Assembly (NCBI GenBank): GCA_035298965.1
Contig: DATGXO010000168.1
Location: forward strand, 1 to 51,730
Source of the DNA: CAJCBL01 sp035298965
Lineage (GTDB): Bacteria; Verrucomicrobiota; Verrucomicrobiia; Opitutales; Opitutaceae
Length of the DNA stretch: 51,730 bases
Reading direction: 5' to 3'
Part shown: one piece after another, positions 25,776 to 33,933 of the stretch
Position numbering within the stretch: the stretch's first letter is position 1
Layout: the number at the start of each line of letters is the position of its first letter
Position numbers and translations under genes: made by a program
The notes under the pieces: model-generated
Told to the model about the DNA's origin: nothing
What the model saw: the letters and a program-made list of their open reading frames with translations, nothing else
Databases searched by the model: none

Positions 25776-26756
25776 GTGAACACCAACACCCCTCCCTCCA
25801 ACTCCCCACAGAATCCCCAGAAGCCTTCCACGCCTGCCCCCTCCGGCGCCGAACGCCGCGCGAGTTCCAGTCTCGGCTCCGCGCCCGCTTCCGGCCCCTC
25901 GATGTGGTCGTCGTTCCTGGTCCAGATTCCCGCGATCCTCATCACCGCCGCCGTCACGATCGGCGTGCTAGTCTGGCTCGGCAACCGCGTGGTTGAGAAC
26001 ATGACCCGCCAAAACGAGCGCCAGATGGCCGAACTCCGCGCCACCACCGAGCAGCGCATCAAGGAGTCGAATGACGCGCTCAAATCCCAGATGGAAGCGA
26101 CCTACAGCCTCCTCAAGGACTCCGTCGAGAACCACAAAGGCGGCCTGTTCATGACTGACGACGAACTCGCCAAGCTCAACGACGAGAAGGTCGCCGTCCT
26201 CGCCAAGGCCCTCGCCGATCAGATCCAGCCCTACGGCATGCCGATCCCGAAGAACCCGCAGGAAGCCGAGGAGCAGCGCAACAAGCAGGTCGACGAAGTC
26301 GCCGGCCGCATGGCAGGCAAGATCCAGCCCATTCTCGAGCAGATGTCGAAGGAGACGACCCTCACCAAGGACACCGTCGCCGGATACAGCCAGCGCATCT
26401 CCGACCAGATCGCCGTCGTGCTCACCTCCGAGCTCGCGCAGAAGCAGAAGCTCAACAACAACCTCCTCGAGTCGAACTCCATCGCCCAGGAGTCGATGCG
26501 AATCTCGCAACAGATCACCGCACTCTATCTCTCGCAGATGAAGAGCGAGTCGCTGCTCGGTCGCATCCTCATGCTCCCCGCGCACGTCGTGCAGGACGTG
26601 GGCAAAGGCTCGATCGTGAACAGCAACGAACGCGAAAAGGTCGAAGCCCGCATCGCCGAGGACATGAAGCGTCTCCAGCAACGCCTCGACAACGTGAAGG
26701 CCGCCATGCCCGCGCCCGAGACATCCACCTCGACCGCGCCCGCCGGCGGCAGCTGA
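25776..26756 (+). CDS. Membrane-anchored coiled-coil protein of unknown function
   Basis: A 326-residue protein: a Pro/Ser-rich N-terminal stretch (1-40), one membrane segment (about 50-70, IPAILITAAVTIGVLVWLG), then about 230 residues of charged, heptad-rich helix and a Thr/Ala/Pro tail. The topology suggests a cytoplasmic N-terminus with a periplasmic coiled coil or the reverse; positive residues on both sides leave it open. No enzymatic motif was found. The start is a GTG at 25776. A strong intrinsic terminator follows 24 bases after the stop, so it is monocistronic. Confidence 0.7.
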   Translation: MNTNTPPSNSPQNPQKPSTPAPSGAERRASSSLGSAPASGPSMWSSFLVQIPAILITAAVTIGVLVWLGNRVVENMTRQNERQMAELRATTEQRIKESNDALKSQMEATYSLLKDSVENHKGGLFMTDDELAKLNDEKVAVLAKALADQIQPYGMPIPKNPQEAEEQRNKQVDEVAGRMAGKIQPILEQMSKETTLTKDTVAGYSQRISDQIAVVLTSELAQKQKLNNNLLESNSIAQESMRISQQITALYLSQMKSESLLGRILMLPAHVVQDVGKGSIVNSNEREKVEARIAEDMKRLQQRLDNVKAAMPAPETSTSTAPAGGS

Positions 26757-26780
26757 GCAACTCGCGAAACGTCACTCTCG

Positions 26781-26818
26781 AGCCCGCGGCCACCACGCCG
26801 CGGGCTTTTTGTTTTTTT
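26781..26818 (+). terminator. Strong intrinsic terminator
   Basis: AGCCCGCGG (26781-26789) and CCGCGGGCT (26798-26806) form a perfect 9-base stem with an 8-base loop, followed by a T-rich run to 26818. It ends the coiled-coil membrane protein gene. Confidence 0.9.
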
Positions 26819-26864
26819 CGACAATCCAGCCCGAGCGGGCAACGCCTCGCACCGAGGACAGACC

Positions 26865-26930
26865 GAGGTAGGAACGGCTCCCCGAGCCGTCGCCCCCCCC
26901 GGGGGGCGGACCCAGCGGTCCGGCCCTGCC
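26865..26930. repeat. Two-hairpin intergenic element, copy D
   Basis: It begins GAGGTAG as in copy A. Hairpin 1 is ACGGCTC/GAGCCGT (26874-26880, 26884-26890), almost identical to copy A. A C-run/G-run inverted repeat (about 26893-26906) follows. Hairpin 2 is GGACC/GGTCC (26908-26912, 26917-26921) with the same CCAGCGG core as copy A. The end reads GGCCCTGCC, compared with CGCCCTACC in copy A. Confidence 0.6.
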
Positions 26931-26995
26931 ACCGGATCGTCGGTCCAGTGCGCACGCGTCTCCCGCCGCCAACGCCGAGGGTGCCCTGCCGCTGC

Positions 26996-28216
26996 TCACA
27001 CCACCGCCCGCCGTCGCCGGTTCTCGAAGCCAAACAGCTCTTTGATTACGCCCCACGCGCGCCGCAGCCCCACCTCCGTGATCGCGTCGATGCCGCAGGC
27101 GCGGGCGAAGGCATCCTCGTGGCCCTTGTAGCGCGGCGGCAGCAGGATGATCGTGCGCTCCTCGTCGCCCACGGTCGCCTCGATCGTCGGATAAAAACAA
27201 CCGCGCCCGACCGCCAGCGGGTGGTCGGGCAGCTCGACCTGTTTCTCCGGCAACACCAGCCACGGCCGGTAGCGGAATCGCAGTTTCCCCGCCTCCGTGC
27301 GCGCGAGCCGGCCGTAGGTCCGCAGCGGCGTATTCTTAATTCCATCGCCCGCGAAGACCGCGTTCTCCTTCGCGTCCGGCTCGAAACGGTGCCGCCGTAA
27401 CGTGAAGAAATCCCAGCAGAACATCGAGCCGTACACCGTCAGCCGGAAAGCCCAGCCCGCGAGAAAGTACGAAGCGACGATCACGACCAGCGAGCAGAGG
27501 ATGCCGGCCCACGGCGGCATGAAATGCGTGATGCCGAGCAGCCCGAGCACGCTCATCCGGAGGGATTTCAACACCGCGTCCACCGCGCCCCACGGGCTCA
27601 GCAGGATCAGCACGTTGATCGCGTGCGCCGTGATCCACACGAGCAGGAAGACAGCGACTGCGAAAGGCGCGAGCAGCACGTTGAGCACCGTCGCGCCGTC
27701 GATGAAGCCGAGCTGGATCATCGCCAACCCGCCCGAGCCGACCAACGCGCCCTGCCCTCCGCCACCGCCCGCGAGCACGCTCGAAAGCGTGTCCAACGTG
27801 AACGGGATCACCGCGCCCGCGGCGACGATGCCGCTGAGTTTATTCTCGAGCGTCTCCGCCACATCGAGCGGTTTCTTCCAGCCCGGCGGCAGCGAGGCGC
27901 CCGCGGCATCCTTGAGCGCCACCGCGCCCACGATCAGCAATCCGGTGATCCAATACTGCGGCGCCGCGTACCACGGGAGCGCCGCCTTCTCCTCGGGCGT
28001 GTCCGCCTTCGCCCATCTGTACGCACCGAGCGCGCTCACCCCGAGCATCGGCGAAATCGCGATACCGGTTATCTGCGTCAGCGTGGACGCCAGCTGCGTC
28101 CCGATCACCGGCGTCTCCTTCGATTTTGAAACCAGGGGCTTCGTTGCGGCGAGCAACGGCCCGGCGATGAGCACGCAGACCAAGGCCAGGCACGTCCAAC
28201 GGGTAGTGGGTTTCAT
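26996..28216 (-). CDS. Polytopic membrane protein of unknown function
   Basis: A 406-residue protein with an N-terminal signal or membrane segment (about 8-23) and several further hydrophobic segments (about 88-105, 130-155, 165-200, 205-225, 232-265). A C-terminal soluble portion of about 130 residues follows, rich in Arg and aromatic residues. A Gly-rich stretch (GGGGGQG) joins two hydrophobic segments. I recognise no family motif. The ATG at 28216 is preceded at about 5 bases by AGGTGG, so it was preferred to a GTG three codons upstream. It diverges from the pyrophosphatase gene. Confidence 0.65.
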   Translation of the reverse strand: MKPTTRWTCLALVCVLIAGPLLAATKPLVSKSKETPVIGTQLASTLTQITGIAISPMLGVSALGAYRWAKADTPEEKAALPWYAAPQYWITGLLIVGAVALKDAAGASLPPGWKKPLDVAETLENKLSGIVAAGAVIPFTLDTLSSVLAGGGGGQGALVGSGGLAMIQLGFIDGATVLNVLLAPFAVAVFLLVWITAHAINVLILLSPWGAVDAVLKSLRMSVLGLLGITHFMPPWAGILCSLVVIVASYFLAGWAFRLTVYGSMFCWDFFTLRRHRFEPDAKENAVFAGDGIKNTPLRTYGRLARTEAGKLRFRYRPWLVLPEKQVELPDHPLAVGRGCFYPTIEATVGDEERTIILLPPRYKGHEDAFARACGIDAITEVGLRRAWGVIKELFGFENRRRRAVV

Positions 28217-28346
28217 CGCCTCCACCTATAAGCGCCGCGCCGCCGTGTGCAAAACCAGCATTGCAACACCGGTTGTTTTCCCCGCCCGGGCCGGAATCCG
28301 CTTCCCCACCCGCGCGGCCTCGCCCACACTCCGCCCCGCAAACTTC

Positions 28347-30035
28347 ATGGCTGCGCCTACCTACGTTATCGGTCACCGCAATCCCGACTCCGACTCGATC
28401 TGCTCCGCCATCGCCTACGCCGACTACAAAAACCGGCGCGGCGACGCCTCCTGCGTGCCAGCCCGCTGCGGTAACTCCAACGCCCGCATCGACGCCATCC
28501 TCGGCCGCTTCGCCCAACCGCTGCCCATTTACCTGAGCGACGTCACCCCGCGCGTGCGCGACATCATGACGTCCAACGTCGTGAAGGTCGGCCCGAAGTC
28601 CACCTGCGCCGAGGCCCTTGAGCTCATCGACCAGCACGACATCCGCACGCTGCCCATCGTCGAGGCGGACAACCGGCTCGTCGGCACACTCTCCATCTTC
28701 CAGCTCGGCGGCTTCTTCCTGCCGCACATGAAGGAGGTCCGCCAGATGCGCCGCGTGCACGGCTCCCTCGCCGCCATCGCGCGCTCGCTGAAGGCGCGGG
28801 TCCTCCACCTACGCGACGCCGACAACGTCGAGGAGCTCTACGTGCGCATCGGCGCCATGGATATCCGCTCCTTCGGACGTTACACCCAGAGCGACAACAT
28901 TCCCTGGGAGCAGACCATCATCATCGTCGGCGACCGCTGGGACATTCAGCAGAAATCCATCCAGAACGGCGTGCGCCTCCTCGTCATCTCCGGCGGCCTG
29001 CCTATCGACGAGGAAGTGGTGAACCTCGCCCGCGAGAAAGGCGTCTCCCTCCTCGTCAGCCCGCTCGACTCCGCCACCACCTCTTGGGTGATCCGCGCCG
29101 CCTCCTCCATCGAGGCGCTCGTCGACCGCAAGACCGCCACCTTCGACCCCGACACCCGGCTCACCGAAGCCCGCCGCAAGGTCGCCGCCCTCTCCGGCGC
29201 CGCCTATCCGGTTGTCGACGACGACCAGCACCTGCTCGGCATCTTCTCGAAGACCGACCTCATCAAGCCCGTCCAGACCCGCCTCATCCTCGTCGACCAT
29301 AACGAGCTCACGCAGGCTGTCCCCGGCGCCGCCGAAGTCGAGATCGCTGAGATCATCGACCACCACCGCCTCGGCGCCCCCGCGACGAACCAGCCGATCC
29401 GTTTCATCAACGAACCCGTCGGCTCCACCTGCACGATCATCGCCAACCTCTTCCGCCGCGACGGCCTCAAGCCCACCGCCGAGATCGCCGGGTTGCTCAT
29501 GTCGGGCCTCATCTCCGACACGCTCCACCTCAACAGTCCCACCACCACGGAGCAGGATTACGAGATCCTCGCGTGGCTCGCGCCCGTCGCCGGCATCAAG
29601 AGCGCCGCGCTCGCCGACCTCATCTTCAGCTCCGGCTCGATCATCCTCGCACAGCCGCCCGAGAAGGTCATCGCCGCCGACAACAAGATCTACGACGAAG
29701 ACGGCCTGCGCTTCTCCGTCTCGCAGGTCGAGGAGCTCGGCTTCGGCAATTTCCGCGCCCATGCCGACGCCCTCGCCGAGGCGCTCGACCAGCTCCGCCG
29801 CAGCGAGAACCTCTTCTTCTCCTGCCTCTTCGTGACGGACATCAACACGCAGAACTCGCTCCTCCTCGTCAAAGGCGACCACGAGTTCATCTCGCGCATC
29901 TCGTACCCGCACGCCGACCGCGAGGACACCTTCGACCTGCCGGGGATCGTCAGTCGCAAGAAACAGCTGATCCCCTACCTGACCAGCGCGCTGCACGGCG
30001 CCCGGCACGACGGCTCGCTCCCGGCCAAGGCCTGA
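28347..30035 (+). CDS. CBS/DRTGG-containing family II (DHH) inorganic pyrophosphatase
   Basis: A 562-residue protein. The DHH phosphoesterase half-motifs are split by a long insert: HRNPDSDSI (H10, D14, D16) at the N-terminus, then LVDHNE and the DHH motif IDHHRLG after residue 320. The insert (about 65-310) carries two CBS domains (starting RVRDIMTSNVVKV and TATFDPDTRL) around a DRTGG-like domain. The C-terminal DHHA2 domain ends in the substrate-binding region (SRKKQLIPYL). In this family Mn or Co supports hydrolysis of pyrophosphate, and adenine nucleotides bound to the CBS part control activity. The ATG at 28347 matches the family N-terminus. Confidence 0.9.
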   Translation: MAAPTYVIGHRNPDSDSICSAIAYADYKNRRGDASCVPARCGNSNARIDAILGRFAQPLPIYLSDVTPRVRDIMTSNVVKVGPKSTCAEALELIDQHDIRTLPIVEADNRLVGTLSIFQLGGFFLPHMKEVRQMRRVHGSLAAIARSLKARVLHLRDADNVEELYVRIGAMDIRSFGRYTQSDNIPWEQTIIIVGDRWDIQQKSIQNGVRLLVISGGLPIDEEVVNLAREKGVSLLVSPLDSATTSWVIRAASSIEALVDRKTATFDPDTRLTEARRKVAALSGAAYPVVDDDQHLLGIFSKTDLIKPVQTRLILVDHNELTQAVPGAAEVEIAEIIDHHRLGAPATNQPIRFINEPVGSTCTIIANLFRRDGLKPTAEIAGLLMSGLISDTLHLNSPTTTEQDYEILAWLAPVAGIKSAALADLIFSSGSIILAQPPEKVIAADNKIYDEDGLRFSVSQVEELGFGNFRAHADALAEALDQLRRSENLFFSCLFVTDINTQNSLLLVKGDHEFISRISYPHADREDTFDLPGIVSRKKQLIPYLTSALHGARHDGSLPAKA

Positions 30036-30040
30036 GCCGC

Positions 30041-30096
30041 GGAGCGGAACGCGTGCGCGTTTCGCCACTCTGCGGCGCCGCACTCGAGAGCGGCGA
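30041..30096. repeat. REP-like hairpin copy 3 followed by the GGCGCCGC element
   Basis: Bases 30041-30064 match the 24-base core seen at 1373-1396 with three differences. Bases 30074-30096 match the element at 2334-2356 closely. The same two repeat types lie in the pirin-hemE spacer. The rest of the spacer to 30251 is GC-rich with runs of GCC and no gene. Confidence 0.5.
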
Positions 30097-30251
30097 ACCG
30101 CGGTCCCGCGACCGGCGGCCACTCTCACCGCCCGTCCGGCGAACGTCGCCCGCCGCCGCCCGCCGCCGCTGTTCGCCGCCCGGCGACAGCCCCGCACCGT
30201 CCGTCGCCGATACTTTGACACCGAAGCATCGATGCGCACGCTCTCCGACGC

Positions 30252-30932
30252 ATGCCCTCGACCCCCATCGTCCGGATCCGCGAACTCACCCGCGTCTTCC
30301 GCCAAGGTGAGATCAACGTCACCGCGCTCGACCGCATCAGCCTCGACATCGCCGAAAGCGAGTTCCTCACGCTGATGGGCCCCTCCGGTTCCGGCAAATC
30401 GACGCTGCTGCACATCATCGCCGGCATCGACCGCCCCACCTCCGGCGACTGCATCGTGCAGGAGCACAACATCGCCGCGCTCGACGAGTCCGCCCTCGCC
30501 GACTGGCGTAACCAGAATGTCGGTTTCGTCTTCCAGACGTTCAATCTCATCCCCGTTCTCACCGCCTACGAAAACGTCGAGCTGCCCCTCCTGCTCACCC
30601 GTCTCGGTGCGCGCGAACGCCGCCGCCTCGTCTCCGCCGCCCTCGAGATGGTCGGCCTCGCCGATCGCGCGAAACACCTCCCCAAGCAGCTCTCCGGCGG
30701 ACAGGAACAACGCGTCGCCATCGCCCGCGCCCTCGTCACCGATCCCAAGCTCGTCGTCGCCGACGAGCCCACCGGCAACCTCGATTCCCACTCCGCGGCC
30801 GATGTGCTCGAGATCCTCCGCACGCTCAGTCGCGAAGCCGGCAAGACCGTGATCATGGTCACGCACGACCCCAAGGCCGCCGCCTACGGCTCGCGCAGCA
30901 TCCACCTGGAAAAGGGGGAGCTCGTTGCGTGA
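30252..30932 (+). CDS. ABC transporter ATPase (LolD/MacB-type)
   Basis: A 226-residue cytoplasmic ATPase. Walker A is GPSGSGKST (43-51), the Q-loop lies in NVGFVFQTFNLIPVLTAYEN, the signature is LSGGQEQRVAIARAL, Walker B is LVVADEPTGNLDS, and the H-loop is VTHDP. The NLIPVLTAYENVELPL segment is typical of the LolD/MacB/FtsE group that works with FtsX-fold permeases. Two such permeases and an HlyD-type adaptor follow on the same strand, forming a tripartite-style exporter. The gap to the first permease (154 bases) is occupied by an inverted-repeat-bounded segment. Confidence 0.94.
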   Translation: MPSTPIVRIRELTRVFRQGEINVTALDRISLDIAESEFLTLMGPSGSGKSTLLHIIAGIDRPTSGDCIVQEHNIAALDESALADWRNQNVGFVFQTFNLIPVLTAYENVELPLLLTRLGARERRRLVSAALEMVGLADRAKHLPKQLSGGQEQRVAIARALVTDPKLVVADEPTGNLDSHSAADVLEILRTLSREAGKTVIMVTHDPKAAAYGSRSIHLEKGELVA

Positions 30933-31077
30933 CCTAAGGCGGATTGCCGAATGTTGAACGCAGAACCCAAGCCGCAAGATCCACCGCCGCCCTCCTGATT
31001 CTCCGCAGTCCGCCTTCTCCATTCTGCATTCCTCATTCTGCGTTCTGCTTTCTTCATTCTGCGTTCTCCCTTAGGTC
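30931..31077. repeat. 147-base non-coding segment with perfect 9-base inverted ends
   Basis: GACCTAAGG (30931-30939) and CCTTAGGTC (31069-31077) are exact inverted arms. The left arm begins in the ATPase stop codon; the right arm ends 9 bases before the next ATG. Inside, GAACGCAGAA occurs near the left end, and inverted relatives (ATTCTGCGTTCT and similar) repeat three or more times near the right end, so the whole is a long imperfect palindrome. There is no protein-like frame. Confidence 0.6.
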
Positions 31078-31086
31078 CGCCGTCCC

Positions 31087-32232
31087 ATGACCGTCTCCGG
31101 CTTCATCATCAAAAACGCCTTCCGCAACAAGCGCCGCGCCGCGCTCTGCGTGCTCAGCGTCGCCGTTTCCCTCTTCCTGCTCGTCTCGCTCCTCGTCGTC
31201 CTCAACGAGTTCACGAATCCGCCCGAGGATGTCGGCTCCTCGCTGCGCATCGCGGTCCGAAACAAAGTCTCCCTCGCCACGCCGCTCCCGGTGCGCCAGC
31301 GCGCGCAGATCGAGAAGCTCCCCGGCGTCGAGGCGCTCACCGCGCTCACGTTCTTCGGCGGGCTCTATCGCGGCGAGGAGAACACCTATTTCGCGCAGTT
31401 CGGCATCGAGGCCGAGACGCTCGAAAAGGTGTTCGGCGAGGCCCGCATGCCCCGCGAGCAGCTCGAGACTTGGATCGCCAACCGCACTTCCTGCATCGTC
31501 GGTTCCGATACCGCCAAACGCTACAACGTGAAGCTCGGCGACAAGTTTCCCCTCGTCGGCCAGATCTACCCGGTCGACCTCGATCTCACCGTCGTCGGCA
31601 TCTACCAGGGCACCACCGACGACCGGAACGTCTTCTTCCACCAGAAGTACCTCGACGAACTCCTCGGCGATCCCGGCACCGTCGGCATGTGGTGGGTGAA
31701 GGCTCGCTCCGCCGAGGACGTGCCCGCGGTGATCGACGGCATCAACGCCGCCTTTGCCAACACCTCCGCCGAGGTCCTCGCCGAGACTGAGCGCGCGTTC
31801 CAGATGGGCTTCATCGCGATGTGGGCGAACATCAAGGTGCTCATCTCCTCCATCTGCACGGTCGTCGTCTTCGCCCTCGTGCTCGTCTCCGCCAGCACGA
31901 TGAGCATGGCGATTCGCGAACGGCTCCGCGAACTCTCGATCCTCAAAGCGATCGGCTTTCGCCGGCACGAACTCTTCGCGTTCATCCTCGCCGAAAGCTT
32001 CGGCCTCTCCGCCGTCGGTTTCCTCCTCGGCGCCGGCGGTGCGTGGTTGCTGTACGGCTCGATCGACGCCTCCACGCTCACCGGTGGACTCTTCCCGCTG
32101 CTCGAAGTCACCCCGCGTATCCTCGGCACAGCCGCCCTCGTCGCGGCCGTCCTCGGCATCGTTTCCAGTCTCGCCCCCGCCCTCTCCGTCGCCCGCCTCA
32201 GCGTCGTCGAAGGCCTCAAGACGCTGGACTGA
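31087..32232 (+). CDS. ABC transporter permease, FtsX/MacB fold (first of pair)
   Basis: A 381-residue inner-membrane protein with the FtsX-type plan: one N-terminal membrane segment (about 18-40), a large periplasmic domain (about 45-250, MacB_PCD-like), then three C-terminal segments (about 252-275, 300-330, 345-365). The cytoplasmic loop IRERLRELSILKAIGFRRHE is the coupling region typical of FtsX permeases, which contacts the ATPase. The protein presumably pairs with the second permease at 32728. It ends 7 bases before the inverted repeat of the GxxExxY unit. Confidence 0.88.
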   Translation: MTVSGFIIKNAFRNKRRAALCVLSVAVSLFLLVSLLVVLNEFTNPPEDVGSSLRIAVRNKVSLATPLPVRQRAQIEKLPGVEALTALTFFGGLYRGEENTYFAQFGIEAETLEKVFGEARMPREQLETWIANRTSCIVGSDTAKRYNVKLGDKFPLVGQIYPVDLDLTVVGIYQGTTDDRNVFFHQKYLDELLGDPGTVGMWWVKARSAEDVPAVIDGINAAFANTSAEVLAETERAFQMGFIAMWANIKVLISSICTVVVFALVLVSASTMSMAIRERLRELSILKAIGFRRHELFAFILAESFGLSAVGFLLGAGGAWLLYGSIDASTLTGGLFPLLEVTPRILGTAALVAAVLGIVSSLAPALSVARLSVVEGLKTLD

Positions 32233-32239
32233 GTCGTGA

Positions 32240-32705
32240 AACCGCAGATGCACGCAGATGAACGCCGATTCGCCGACCCTATGAACAAAGTCCAAAACGA
32301 GAACACGCCTGCCAACGAGCTCACGGAAAAGATCATCGGCTGCGCCTACAAGGTGAGCAATGGACTCGGCTGCGGATTTCTCGAGAAGCCCTACAAAAAC
32401 GCCCTCGCGCACGAACTGCGGAAATGCGGACTCGCCGTGGCTCAGCAGCACGCCGTCCAGATCTACTACGACGGCATAGTCGTGGGCGACTATGTCGCCG
32501 ATCTGTTGGTGGAGAACTCGGTCTTGGTTGAGCTGAAGGCCGTTCGCGAGCTCGACGAGGTCCATCGCGTCCAGTGTCTGAACTACCTGAAGGCGACCGG
32601 CCTCGCCGTTTGTCTCCTTATCAACTTCGGCAACCCGCGGGTCGACATCCGGCGCATCGTGCAATCCCGTTCCTGATCCGCGTTCATCCGCGTCCATCTG
32701 CGGTT
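32240..32705 (+). mobile_element. Candidate mobile cassette: GxxExxY gene between 30-base terminal inverted repeats
   Basis: The left end (32240-32269) and the reverse complement of the right end (32676-32705) match at 27 of 30 positions. Each end is built from repeated CGCAGATG/GATGAACGC words. The GxxExxY gene fills the interior and its stop codon touches the right repeat. The unit sits between two permease genes of one operon. The first 60 bases of the gene are 50 percent G+C against 70 percent for 32161-32220. I see no transposase and no clear target-site duplication, so mobility is inferred; it may move in trans or spread by gene conversion. Confidence 0.6.
32281..32676 (+). CDS. GxxExxY-family protein (PD-(D/E)XK nuclease-like)
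   Basis: A 131-residue protein. The defining motif is GFLEKPY (G32, E35, Y38). It is followed by a PD-(D/E)XK-like core: D74 in YVADLLVEN and E84/K86 in LVELKAV, then the typical ending INFGNPRVDIRRIV. The family is of unknown biochemical role, and its fold suggests nuclease ancestry. The ATG at 32281 was chosen; an in-frame ATG at 32248 and a GTG at 32236 would make the left inverted repeat part of the protein. No Shine-Dalgarno sequence is evident. It is unrelated to the surrounding ABC genes. Confidence 0.88.
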   Translation: MNKVQNENTPANELTEKIIGCAYKVSNGLGCGFLEKPYKNALAHELRKCGLAVAQQHAVQIYYDGIVVGDYVADLLVENSVLVELKAVRELDEVHRVQCLNYLKATGLAVCLLINFGNPRVDIRRIVQSRS

Positions 32706-32727
32706 CCCTCACTCCGTCCCTCCGTCC

Positions 32728-33894
32728 GTGTTCCACCTCTTCAAATACCACTACCGCTCGGTGATCATCCGCTGGCGCTCGACCATCGCCACCGTGCTCG
32801 GCCTCGCGCTGGTCATCGCCGTTTTCGTGCTCATCCAATCGCTCGCCGTCGGCATCGAGAAATCCAGCGGCAACACCGGCGACCCACGCAACCTCCTCAT
32901 CACCCGCCAGGGCGCGCTCGCCGAGACCACCAGCGTCGTCACCCGCGAGCAGTTCAACATCATCCGCTACCTCCCCGCCGTCGCGCGCGACACCGCCGGC
33001 ACGCCGCTCGCCTCGGGCGATGTGCTCGTCATCATCAACCTCCCACGCCGCGACGGCACCGGCAGCGCCAACGTGATGCTCCGCGGCGTCGCGCCCGCCG
33101 GCCGCGAACTCCGTCCGCAGGTCGTCCTCGTCGATGGCCGCTGGTTCGAGCCCGGCCGCCGCGAAGTCGTCGCCAGCCGCCGACTCGCCGACCGTTTCGC
33201 CAACCTGCACGTCGGCGGCCGCTTCAAGACCGGCGGCGTGGAGCTCACCGTCGTCGGAATCTTCGATGCCCAGCGCAGCGCCTTCGACTCCGAGCTCTGG
33301 CTCGACTCCGACGAAGCCCGCAGCGCCTTCGACCGCCCCGACTACTCGAGCATGCTCGTGCGCCAGGCGGACGCCGCCGCGCTCACCCAAATCCAGAAGA
33401 CGCTCGAAGCCGACCGCCGGCTGAAGATGAAAGTCGTCCGCGAGGTCGATTACTACAAGGAGCAGACGCGCACCTCGCGGCCCATCAAGTGGCTCGGCAA
33501 CGGTCTCGCGATCGTCATGTCGATCGGCGCGCTCTTCGCCGCGATGAACACCCTCTACGCGAGCGTCGGCGCCCGCACGCGCGAGATCGGCACGTTGCGC
33601 GTGCTCGGGTTTCGGCGACGCAGCATCCTGCTCGGCTTCCTCCTCGAGGGCGCGCTGATCTCCGGTTTCGGCGGCGCGCTCGGCTGCGCGATCGCCCATT
33701 TCGGGTGGAACGGCTACAGCACCGGCACGCTCGGCTGGGAGACCTTCACCGAAGTCGTCTTCGATTTTCAGATCACCCCCGCTCTCGCCGCCCAAGGCAT
33801 CCTCTTCGCCGTCGTCGTCGGCTTGATCGGCAGCCTCCTGCCCGCCTTTCGCGCCGCGCGTCTGCCGGTCATCGCCTCCCTGAAATCAGTCTGA
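32728..33894 (+). CDS. ABC transporter permease, FtsX/MacB fold (second of pair)
   Basis: A 388-residue inner-membrane protein. The N-terminal membrane segment (about 22-42) follows a basic start; a periplasmic domain spans about 45-250; three C-terminal segments lie at about 255-280, 305-335 and 350-375. The coupling loop GARTREIGTLRVLGFRRRS is a strong FtsX/MacB signature. The start is GTG at 32728, 22 bases after the end of the GxxExxY unit. It shares architecture but little exact sequence with the first permease, which suggests a heterodimer. Confidence 0.88.
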   Translation: MFHLFKYHYRSVIIRWRSTIATVLGLALVIAVFVLIQSLAVGIEKSSGNTGDPRNLLITRQGALAETTSVVTREQFNIIRYLPAVARDTAGTPLASGDVLVIINLPRRDGTGSANVMLRGVAPAGRELRPQVVLVDGRWFEPGRREVVASRRLADRFANLHVGGRFKTGGVELTVVGIFDAQRSAFDSELWLDSDEARSAFDRPDYSSMLVRQADAAALTQIQKTLEADRRLKMKVVREVDYYKEQTRTSRPIKWLGNGLAIVMSIGALFAAMNTLYASVGARTREIGTLRVLGFRRRSILLGFLLEGALISGFGGALGCAIAHFGWNGYSTGTLGWETFTEVVFDFQITPALAAQGILFAVVVGLIGSLLPAFRAARLPVIASLKSV

Positions 33895-33933
33895 CGAAAC
33901 GCGTTCGTCGCCACTGCACCCACTTCCGTCGCC

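Noticed and set aside
32240..32705. Interpretation of the GxxExxY unit as a classical insertion sequence
   Set aside because: No DDE, HUH or serine/tyrosine recombinase motif is encoded and no clear target-site duplication flanks the ends, so it is reported only as a candidate cassette.
31054..33795. Minus-strand frame of 913 codons across the ABC permeases and the GxxExxY unit
   Set aside because: It crosses several real genes and both inverted repeats, and is very rich in Glu, Gly and Ala with no domain.
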